Positions 23,622-34,786 of a stretch of DNA of 64,000 nt are shown here, piece by piece. The stretch is from Pardosa pseudoannulata (Eukaryota > Arthropoda > Arachnida > Araneae > Lycosidae): NCBI GenBank assembly GCA_032207245.1, contig CM063504.1:83910844-83974843 (forward strand), given 5' to 3'. Numbering within the stretch: the first letter of the stretch is position 1; every line of letters starts with the position of its first letter. The notes beneath the pieces were generated by a model that made no database searches, had not been told where the DNA came from, and was given only the letters and a program-made list of their open reading frames with translations. The translations under genes and the position numbers were made by a program.

Positions 23622-23979
23622 CCCCCTTCGGGAGTGCAGATGGGCTCATTAAAATGGCCCCTTTGGTGAAAGTTGACATTATTTCTTAGCCCCTGCCCCC
23701 ATATCTCACGGCTACATCCCTGCCTGGGCTTGACCGTTACACTTGTGCCACTCCGTGAGCTATAACTCTTCCGCAGGGGTCCCTCACTAAAACTCGAAGT
23801 CAATAGCTGCACTTAAATTCTTCTTGGAAAGTGAGTCCACCACTGTGTATGCACGTGCTGACCATCGTGAAAAAGTACATCGGTACAATTATATTTTAGT
23901 GTACAAGCACTCTTACACTGTTATATTGAAATGCACCATATATATTTATAATTCTGGACGTTTGCGTCAAACTGAACCT
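23622..23979. other. GC-rich flank of the LTR candidate
   Basis: A minus-strand open frame of 77 codons (23579-23812) crosses the LTR boundary and has no recognisable domain. On the minus strand the purine run CGAAGGGGG directly precedes the LTR, as a polypurine tract would, so this might instead be the internal end of a retrotransposon. Confidence 0.3.
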
Positions 23980-24430
23980 TTTTTATAAGATTTAAAATGG
24001 AGTAGCTTTAATTATCACACTAATAACGAGTTTCATCAGAGAAAAAAATAAAAGCAAAATGCAAAGAAGAAACTGAAAACCCTTAGATTTGCTATCTTCA
24101 CCCTATAACAAAGTCAACAATATCATTTCGATATCTTTCGGGTCCTTTAAACAGTATGACAATGTCGCATATATATAATTCATTCCGATTATAACATTAT
24201 AATTATATTGTACCTATATAAATATACTATACATAATCATACAGCTGTAGTAAATCACATAATACGTAATTCAGTGCATTGATAAATTAATCGGATATTA
24301 CATTTCCCTGTGTAAGTCCTATTATATAGTTATATTAAAATCAACGATAAATCAGCCCCAGATGATCTGCTTGTTCGTTTCGTGCGGAATGACCATTATG
24401 CATATCAACTGAAGTACTAAATTAAAAAGA
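23980..24430. repeat. Dispersed/tandem repeat unit 1
   Basis: The order of blocks is AAAATGGAGTA, CACTAATAA, a Lys-codon-like A-rich run, CATTTCGATATCTTTCGGGTC, ACAGTATGACAATGTCGCATA, then AATTAATCGGATATTACATTT and TATGCATATCAACTGAAG. The same order recurs in 24435-25400 and, in part, at 27530-27780. It has no coding frame. This copy lacks the hAT insertion found in unit 2 and so gives the pre-insertion state. Confidence 0.75.
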
Positions 24431-24434
24431 AAAA

Positions 24435-25400
24435 AATAACTTTTTTTCTTTAACAATCAGTATGCTTCTAAGCGAAATAAAACAACTTTCGATTTTCTTA
24501 CCTGAATTCGAAGCCTTTTTACAAGCTTTGAAATGAAGTACCATTTCCAATCGCACTAATAAACTGCACCAAGAAGGAAAAAAAGAAGAAGAAAAAAGAG
24601 CAATATGGGGAAAAAAAAGAAAAGAAAGATTTGGCCATTTTTCTCCTATAATAAAGTTAACAACAACACCATTTCGACCTCTTCCGGATCATTTACACAG
24701 TATGACAATGGAGCATATATGCCGTTCGTTCTGACTATAGTATCACAGGCATGAAGCTGTAGCAAATCAGATTTTACTTAATCACGTAAACCAGGGATGG
24801 ACAAACTTTTTCGGCCGCGGGCCAAAAATCGAAAGAAAATAAGTTTGGCGGGCCAAGATAAATTTTTCTAAAATTTTAAAAAACAATATACAAGTACCTA
24901 ACGGTTTAAATACGTTAATGAGATGAATGAAATCGCGATTTCATTTTTAAAAGCTCCTTATTCTGAGGTTCGAAGTGAGATGTACTGAGTTTAAAGAACG
25001 ATGCTAAATGCTCATCTGTCAGTCTACTTCTGAAATTATTCTTTCTAAGGTTCGAAGTTGAAAACACTTGTTCACATATAAGAAGCAAATATACCGCTTA
25101 TCTTCTGGGAGTGAGATAATATATTTGGGATATAATATTTACACAAAGTAGAAAAGGAGGTGGATATATAATGTATAAATATATATTTCTTTTAATTTGC
25201 CTCGGACCAGCAACTTAAAATTCTACCTGCGGCCGGATAAAACCTTCCGGATGGCCGTAGTTTGCCCCTCTCTGACGTAAACCGACAAATTAATACGATA
25301 TTACATTTCACAGTATAAGTCCTGTCGTTATATAAAAATCAATTATATGTTAATCCCGGCTGAATTGTGCAAGATGACTATGCATATCAAATGAAGAAGG
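24435..25400. repeat. Dispersed/tandem repeat unit 2, interrupted by a hAT element
   Basis: It aligns with unit 1 from AACAACTTTCG to ATGACTATGCATATCAAATG, except that 24792-25274 is an inserted hAT element with its target duplication. Removing the insertion restores collinearity (CTGTAGCAAATCAG...CACGTAAAC...CGACAAATTAATACG against CTGTAGTAAATCAC...ACGTAATTC...GATAAATTAATCGG). Confidence 0.75.
24792..25274. mobile_element. Non-autonomous hAT element with perfect 8-bp TSD (483 bp)
   Basis: The ends are CAGGGATGGACAAAC at 24792 and GTTTGCCCCTCTCTG ending at 25274 (imperfect inverted repeat). Subterminal TCGGCCGCGGGCC on the left is matched by GCGGCCGGATAAAA on the right. The flanks are ACGTAAAC on both sides (24784-24791 and 25275-25282), identical over all 8 bp. 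No transposase frame is present. It is related in style to, but distinct from, the element at 16520-17217. Confidence 0.92.
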
Positions 25401-25721
25401 TACGGAGCCAGAAGGGGGGTGGGGAGTCTCAAAGAGCTTAAGAAGAAGCCCTACACCGAAATTCTGGTATTTACTGTATTCCATTTTAACTTTGCAATAA
25501 AGGGATATTTCCAAATATAATTTTTAAATGCAAACCCTATCAAAGTTAAATTTTGAAATAAAATGTCAGTCTCCTATTCCATTTTTAATATATATCCTCC
25601 AAATTATTCTTTATATTTACTGAAACATAATACACAAGATTGGGCGTGGATACTTATATATTCAGTATTAAATATTCTATAATTTTTAATGCGAAGTTTA
25701 ATGCTTTAGTATTAAGTTACA

Positions 25722-26490
25722 CTAGCATATAGCCCGTCATATGACGGGATCAGTAAAATTTTTAATTTTCCAAAATTGTATAGTACCCCATGAGACAAGT
25801 AAAAAAGGGTTTGTTTTTAGCTGAGGATTATCTGGTACTCGCTCAATAATTTGTTTAATTTCATACTCCTCTAAAGTTTCCCGATACTGTGAATTCAGTT
25901 TAGAATCACGTTGAATTTATTTAGAAAGATAGTTGACTACCGAGGAATGTAATTGGTTCAAAGATATGGGTTCGGGGAAAATCTTCCGAAGTTTTCCGAA
26001 GATCTATAGAGATACTCGGAAAGCGATGTCAAATAACGAGGGGTACATTTAAATCCTAAACAATGAGCGAGCTAGATTAGTGATACAACGGTGGGACTGT
26101 TTAAATTCCCCCTTTAATTCAATATACATTGATTTAATCAAAGAAATCTTTGAGATTGAAGATTCCAATTACAAATCATTCCAGTTCACTGTTAAAGGAC
26201 TGTGTTTCAAACATAAGATACGAAAGCGATCAAATTAAACATGCTGCGTCCCCTAACTGTTGAAATGACCGTATGGGGAACAATTTCCCCTTTTATATTT
26301 AATAAATATTGTTTTGTTTTACAATTATGCTGACTAAAAATTATTCGTTTTAAACTATACTCGCTTTGAATTTGGCTAACTCAAACTCATCAAGAATAAA
26401 ATATGGACGCCTCTATCCATTCCAGGTCCAACCGCTTCATAAATTTGACGACAGACGGACAGATAACCTGGGCTATTATTAGATAGGGGA
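25722..26490 (-). mobile_element. Complete non-autonomous Helitron (769 bp)
   Basis: On the minus strand the 5' end is TCCCCTATCTAATAATAG (26490 downward), a typical Helitron start followed by GCCCAGGTTATCTGTC. The 3' end is the palindrome CCCGTCATATGACGGG (25733-25748) followed by CTATATG and CTAG (25722-25725). The host bases are A before the TC and T after the CTAG, so the insertion split an A-T dinucleotide without target duplication, as Helitrons do. There is no RepHel protein. The 3' ~105 bp matches the units of the 0.2-2.9 kb array and the copy at 32740. Confidence 0.85.
25733..25748 (-). terminator. Helitron 3' terminal hairpin
   Basis: CCCGTCATATGACGGG is a perfect 16-bp palindrome ending 7 nt before the terminal CTAG. 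In the family this hairpin signals the end of rolling-circle transposition. Confidence 0.85.
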
Positions 26491-26762
26491 TAATAATTTT
26501 TTAGGAAATCTCGGAAGTTGGTAAAATGCTACTTCCGGAAACCGGTAGTAGCCTAAAAGTTGATAGAAAAGTCCAATTTCACTATAATGTATGAAAACAA
26601 AATGTGGTATCTCTAAATCAAAACGTACTCCAGTTATCGCATTCAAACACATACACAGAGGTAATTCCAAAAATTATATTTTATGACTCAAGGAGATCCA
26701 AAATGTGAAGATGAATCAAAATCTTGTTGTCGAATTCTTAGGATTACAGTGCAAAATACTCA
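26491..26762. other. Unique AT-rich DNA between Helitron and poly-G tract
   Basis: No gene or element is recognisable. Confidence 0.4.
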
Positions 26763-27050
<288 letters not shown>

Positions 27051-27529
27051 CGTATAAATATAATCCCATAAATTAACAAATAGTATTTTTCGACAAAGAG
27101 CAAACTAAATTCCTTCCTTTAGCGTCACGATAGCCCCAGGTGGGCCTTTACCTTCTAAAAAATTTTCTTCCAGACCCCCCCCCCTTTTTTTTCTGGCCAT
27201 TGTCTTCCGGTTAATCGCTCATAGAGTGGTGAAGTCCATATCAAAGACGTAAAATCATTGGAGGTTGGGCTTGCCCCTAGATCTTGTTCAAATGGGCTTA
27301 AACACATTTAACAAAGAATATTTATATAATTAAGACACATAAATTACAGAAAATATTCCTAGAAAATTGGAATTTTTTACTGGATTTTATACGTTTTTAG
27401 TTTAAAAATAATAATAAAATATGGGAGGGGCGCTCTGTCTAGTCTGAAACCTCACGAAACTAAATCCTGGCTACAAAGTGAACCATTAAAAAACTTTCCC
27501 CCAGAAACAATTAACTTGTTCCGTAACAA
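27051..27529. other. Unique non-coding DNA
   Basis: No open frame or repeat end of note was found. CCCCCCCCC at 27177-27185 is a short C tract. Confidence 0.4.
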
Positions 27530-27780
27530 AACTGAACAACTTTCGATTTTCAATCTTCAATTCTCACCCTTTTTACAAGCTTTAAAATGGAGTAACTTAA
27601 CCACTTGCACTAATAAAGCGTTTCAAGAAAAAAAAATTAGAAGCAAAACGCAAAGAATAGAAATAAAATCCTGAAGATTTTGCCATCTTCACCGGATAAC
27701 AAAGCCAACAATAATATCATTTCGACCTCTTCCAGGCTCTTTTAAACAATATGACGATGGCGCATATATTTCATACGTTC
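27530..27780. repeat. Dispersed repeat, third partial copy
   Basis: It shares with the 24.0-25.4 kb units the ordered blocks CAACTTTCGATTTTC, TTTACAAGCTTTAAAATGGAG, CACTAATAAAGCG, CATTTCGACCTCTTCCAG and CAATATGACGATGGCGCATA. It ends before the second half of the unit. Confidence 0.65.
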
Positions 27781-29395
<1,615 letters not shown>

Positions 29396-30745
29396 ACAAC
29401 ACAGCACATGGATGTTACAACATACATAAAAAGGGAGGGAGAGTGAAGTAATAAGGTCTATGAGAAGTAAATTAGGGTTACAGGGAATTCCCCCCTCCCC
29501 TTTTTTTTACTTCAATTTGTAATTTATAATAGTAAAGAAGTTTCAGCCAATCGCCTTCCTCCATTTTTAACCCTGGTTTCTCACTTTCCTAAAAAGTTTG
29601 GACTTTGCTCTCTGACTGATCTCAGAGAGGGATCAACCGCTGAACTGTTAAAATTCTATTGGCTCTCAGGAACCAATCATTTTCCTCCTAATATTTACCT
29701 GGATCCGATCCAGCTCAGTTGTACTTGAGAGTATTTTCTATTCTCTGCTACTCCTTTTAACTTTTAACTTCTCTTTAAAAAAATTAACATTATTATTTGA
29801 GTAATTTTGTAACTTGTGTGTAACTTTTTATTTAATTTCTCATTGCTAAGTATTGTGTTTCCCCTCTCACTGAACTGGTCAATCTTTTTATCTCTTAGGC
29901 TTTAATTCGTTATTAACTTAAATTAACTTATTATTTAGTCCTCAATATCGTGTGTAATTATCAGCTATTTCATCATTTCCATGCTTCACAGCATCTCTGA
30001 CCTAGAGAGCCTGCCCCAGGAAGGTCAGAAATGAGAGCTCCTGAAAGAAGTAGATAATGCCGAAGTGGAAGGTGTAGTTCAGATATTAACAGCTGATTAA
30101 ATTCGCCAGGGCTTGAAATTTGCTAAAAATATGGAACAACATTTACTTTCTGATGATCCTGACATAGATAGTGCATTAAAATTTCAACGTAGTCTTAAGT
30201 TTTGTTTAGCGGGATATCAAAAATTATATAAGCAGCTTGAGAAACATCCAAAATAGCCCCTAATAACATACTTTGTAACATTAATAAAAACTACAGAGGT
30301 CATTAATAACAAACAAAATTCTTTGTTCGAATAAAAGCCGAAAATTGTACTAGACATTCTGACACATCTATTGATTTTTTATCCAGTTCGTAATAATCGT
30401 GCAAGCTTGTTATCAACTAACGATGAATAGTTGTTAGTAGCTTTATTCCTAATTTCAATTTGAATTTTTATTTTTTGTATGTACTTATACACCGAGTTTT
30501 TATCGTACCCTATTTTTAATTGTTTCGTAGTAAAAATGAATTCTTTTTGTTTTATAAATATGCAATATGTATTTTATTATTACATTTTTTTGCACGTTTT
30601 TGGAGGAAAATATTTAGTTTTTCATCTAACACGATTTTTGAGTTTTGGAACATATCCCCAAATTTACCATATGTCTCATGTATTTTTAAAGGTGTTTTTT
30701 GCTCGAATTTATAAGGAACGTATCTACTATGTAAAAAAAAACAAG

Positions 30746-30749
<4 letters not shown>
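29396..30749. other. Non-coding DNA
   Basis: Nothing recognisable was found in 29396-30749. Frames at 30479-30892 and the opposite-strand frames run into the microsatellite and are chance. Confidence 0.4.
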
Positions 30750-30819
<70 letters not shown>

Positions 30820-30829
30820 CATATATATA
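30750..30829. repeat. TA/CATA microsatellite
   Basis: TA repeats with CATA steps provide the TA target for the adjacent mariner-type element. More TA repeats resume on its other side at 31441. Confidence 0.9.
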
Positions 30830-31440
30830 CAGGGTGTCCCAAAACGGCCGCATAAACTCTGCACAGCTAGATTCCTCGTTGGGAGCATATAAAAACTGAA
30901 CAAAGAAGGGTTCCTGGACGATCCATAGTTTTCTAGAAAAATACAAAAACAAAGTGTGACGTCACGTCCGGTGCAAGAATAAAAACACTTTATTGGACAT
31001 ATCAACAACAGTATTTGCATATCTTTCCAGACGATAATGTTTATAACGTTCGCCGTGCTTATCGCGTCATACATGCGCGAGCTGCATGGAATGACGTTAA
31101 GCTGCAGTTGAACTGGTATTTAAAAGGCTGCATCTTGCAGCTGCCAGTAGTCTTCATATCGTGGCCATGTATTCCGTTCGTGACTACTGTGACATGTACC
31201 TGATGTACGGTCGATGTAATGGAAATGCCTTACAAACTGTTAGGGAGCATGCCCGTCCATATATTGCTGTTAATATGTTCATTGAAGTGTTTTTTCTTGC
31301 ACCGGAAGTGACATCGCACTTTGTTTTTCGTATTTTTCTCGTAAACTATGGATCAGGAACACTTCTTTAATCAGCTTTTATGTGCTCCCTACGAGGAATC
31401 TAGCTGTGCAGAGTTTATACAGTCGTTTTGGGACACCCTG
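30830..31440 (+). mobile_element. Tc1/mariner-type element with long inverted repeats (611 bp)
   Basis: CAGGGTGTCCCAAAACG at 30830 is mirrored by CGTTTTGGGACACCCTG ending at 31440. Similarity between the arms extends about 160 bp (shared CTCTGCACAGCTAGATTCCT, then TCCATAGTTT, CAAAGTG and CCGGTGCAAGAA). TA lies on both sides. The GGGTGTCCC end type is widespread in arthropod genomes. The core holds a short transposase relic. The element sits within TA repeats, a natural target for TA-duplicating transposons. Confidence 0.85.
31161..31290 (+). pseudogene. DUF4817-type helix-turn-helix fragment of a mariner-like transposase
   Basis: The frame starting at MAMYSVRDYC continues YLMYGRCNGNALQTVREHAR. 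This matches the N-terminal helix-turn-helix module (DUF4817) in arthropod mariner-like proteins, which has the pattern Y..EY.DM.L.YGE..GN...A...Y. The normal continuation (Arg/Pro-rich loop, then a phenylalanine-containing helix) collapses after about 30 residues into the right inverted repeat, so the catalytic domain has been deleted. Confidence 0.65.
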
Positions 31441-31663
31441 TATATATATGTGTTTGTGTATGAGATGAAAATTCTAAACAATACATCATTATGAAAAATT
31501 TTTATTGTTATTATTCATAAATCAACAATATACCAGTTAAAATTTATAAATATGCATAAATATTTACAATAATAATCAATAAATCTGTCGATTAATATTA
31601 TATTTTCTATAACAATTACGATATTTTATCAAATTTAAGTTTCGTGAATTCCACAACTAGTCG

Positions 31664-31729
31664 CAAAAATCTTTTAACGGGCCGCATGTGGCCCGCTAAA
31701 AGATTTTTGTGAAACCTTCTGTCTACTCC
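31664..31729. mobile_element. hAT right-end fragment with a GC-capped palindrome
   Basis: CAAAAATCTTTTAACGGGCC (31664-31683) and its near-complement GGCCCGCTAAAAGATTTTTG (31690-31709) form a 20-bp stem with one mismatch around a 6-nt centre. It is followed by TGTCTACTCCTG ending at 31729. A GGGCCGCATG..GGCCCGC core followed by an ...CTCCTG end is typical of hAT miniature elements. I found no matching left end. Confidence 0.45.
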
Positions 31730-32329
31730 TGTTCTATAGTACCATTACAAACAAATTTAAATGTAATTTTTAATTATACTTTTACAAGTGTTATTAGAAC
31801 ATCACCAGTATTTAACATTTATTATTTCCTCTATTACTTTGCAGAAATGAATTATCTTTTTTCCCTTCGATATTTGATTTATAACAAAACTAAGTCTTAT
31901 GAAATATTTTAGAATATTTGTTATCATTCAGTTTGATTAACCATACTATCTAATTTGTAGCAATTCCCATTTTATGAATTTACCCTATAAATTGTTAAAT
32001 TATTATGCGGCACTAAAATTAGTTATTTTGATTTCTTTAAAACACTTACACCTATGATACTGACGAATGCAAATGAAGGTAATTGCAAATAATGATAAAC
32101 AACAATTATCAAATTTGTCCGCTTACCTTAATGAACAATATTTGCTTAAAGTAGTATAATGTGCATTGCAAAATAAATAATTCTATTTTAATAATTGCAT
32201 TTCCATTTTAACAATTCTAATATTTTTAAACAACATTTTAACAAAAATTAGATATGAAATTTATAGCTTTATTCTGGATAGCAAATTTATACAATTATGT
32301 GCATCTGTAGTTTTGCGTTTTTCACTTTC
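31730..32329. other. AT-rich non-coding DNA
   Basis: No feature was found. Diverged satellite sequence may begin toward the right edge. Confidence 0.4.
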
Positions 32330-32739
32330 TCTACCCTCTTGTCACTTTATGAATTATTTAAATACGTAATTCATGGATAATTACTATTTATTTCCATTGT
32401 TCTTTCAGCATTTTGAACGTATGCATTTTTAAAATTTCGCATAGAATTTTCTTTTGATAATGCTCATTTATATTTCCAAAATATGAAACGGTTATTTTAA
32501 ATTAGTAAGGAATGTAAACCAGCAAAATGCATTTACTGCTATTCAGCAAATGTAATTCGAGTTTATTATTTGAGAAAAAGAAGATCCTCGTTTAATATTT
32601 GAATGAGAAGCAATAGATAGGCACATCTATTTTAATGAATTTCTAAAAGCAATAAATATTCACATTAAAAATTCGAGATTTTTAAAAAATAAATAAATAA
32701 ATATTTTTGAGCAATGAAGATATATCTTCTATTAAAGAA

Positions 32740-32845
32740 CTAGCATATAGCCCGTCATATGACGGGATCAATAAAATTTTTAATTTTCTAGAATTGTAAA
32801 GTACCCTATGAGGCAGGTAAAAAAACTAGTTTGTTTTTTGGCTGA
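32740..32845 (-). mobile_element. Helitron 3' terminus inside the satellite
   Basis: CTAG (32740-32743) with hairpin CCCGTCATATGACGGG (32751-32766) and about 80 further bases match the 25.7 kb Helitron and the array at 0.2-2.9 kb in the reverse direction. The host base after CTAG is T on the minus strand. No Helitron 5' end was found between here and 33150, so it is truncated or its 5' end has diverged. It interrupts a satellite unit just after ...CTATTAAAG. Confidence 0.75.
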
Positions 32846-32950
32846 GAATAATTATCTTGTAACAAGAAAGAATCGATAATTAAATTTAAAATTATCACAA
32901 ATGTACCTAATCTATTATTTATTTACAAATATAAAAGAAAATTATTTACG

Positions 32951-33000
32951 TAACATCTAAGTTATGTAACATCTAAGTTACGTAACATCTAAGTGATAAA
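32951..33000. repeat. 17-bp minisatellite, three copies
   Basis: GTAACATCTAAGTTA-type units repeat three times in tandem, within the DNA between the Helitron end and the next satellite unit. Confidence 0.8.
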
Positions 33001-34750
33001 ACAGAATGAAAGAATGTAGACTATATTTAAATAATTTAAAATAAGAAATGATTAAATGAGATGGTTGAGGAAATGACGTCATAATGCTAGAAAAAAAAGT
33101 TGTTTTACCTATTTATTATGAAATAAATTCATAAATTAAAGTTGTTAAAGCTCCGAGATCATATAACAAAAATAAAAGAATATTTTTGAACTATAAAGAT
33201 CTACTCTATCTCCTGTTAAAGTGTATATAATTTATGTCACGTCTTTAGAGAAAAACGCACCACAGAATGAGTGTTTACCTCTCATCTATGGAGAAAATCA
33301 CTCTACAGTATGTGTACCTTACCTGTATAGAAATAATCGCTCCACTATATTAATGTTTAACAGCAGTCGCATAATCAGATCATTATGCAGACTAAAAAAT
33401 ATATTATTTCGATAAGTAATTCATTGTAAATTAATATTAATAAACATTGTTCTTTGACATTTTTAAATATATGCATACTTCATATTTTGTAAAATAATTT
33501 TTGGAACTTGTATAATTTTTATCAAAATATTAAAAGGTGTTTTTAAATTAGTAGGAATTGTAGATCGTCGATGAAAAGCATTTAATGTTGTAAAGATAAT
33601 ATAATTCTGTTTGAATCGATTGTGTGAAAAATAATGTTCCTTGCATAATATTTGAATGAAGTCTTAAAATCAATAAATGCTGTTATAAATGTTTAAAAAC
33701 AATAACACTGTTAAAGTTCTGAGATCATATAACAGAATAAATAAATAAATATTTTTGAACTATAAGGAATATACTCTGTCTCCTGTTAAAGCTTACTGAA
33801 TGTATCTTACCTCTTTAGATAAAACGCTACACAGTATGAGTGTTTACCTCAACTGTAAGGAGAAAGACACTCCATAATATATATTTACTTTACTGCTATA
33901 GAGAAAAACGCTCCTCTGTTTTAGTCTCAACAGCAATCAAAAAGTCAGACTACCATTTATCACTTTCTATTTAACACACACAAAAAGAATTTGCTACTTA
34001 AAAAATAGTTCATAGCGAGTTATTCTTTTTGAATATTGATCTTTGATATTTTTAAATGTATATTTGCATAATATTCTACATTGTTCTTTGAAATTAATAA
34101 ATACAATATTTTGCGTATCATTTTTTAATATTACCTATTACTTCTGATATAAAAATATTTTAAATTAGTAAAATATGAATATCGACTGAATCATTTAACG
34201 TTTTTTTAGAATTTGCAATTCTGTTTGAACTGGTTATGCCAGATTAAAGAATTAATTCTAAAAGGAAATAAATGTGCACAACATTTTAACTTCGAGATAT
34301 TTAACAAAATAAGTAAATAAATATTTTTTAACAATAAAAATGTTTTGTCTTTTGATAAAGCGCGTATAATTTAACCTCACCCCTACCGAGGAAAACACCT
34401 GTCATTAGTGTTTAATAGAATTTAATAAATCTAATCACTAAATCAGACTGCCATCGATCATTTTCTCTGATTCCCCCCCCCCAAAAAAAATATATATATA
34501 TATATTTATTTACAAGCAATCCATAGAGAATTGATATTTATACAAATTATTCTTTGAAATATATGCATGGTTAAAATTTACCGTATGTTATAAATAAATA
34601 AATATTTTTGAACAATAAAGATGTGTCCTGTTAAAGCATATCGAGTTCAGCTCACCTTCATACAGAACCTTTTCCCTACTGTAATAGTGTTTAACAACAT
34701 TTAATAAATGTAATCGCTAAATCAGACTGCCATCTATCATTTCTCTGATT

Positions 34751-34786
<36 letters not shown>

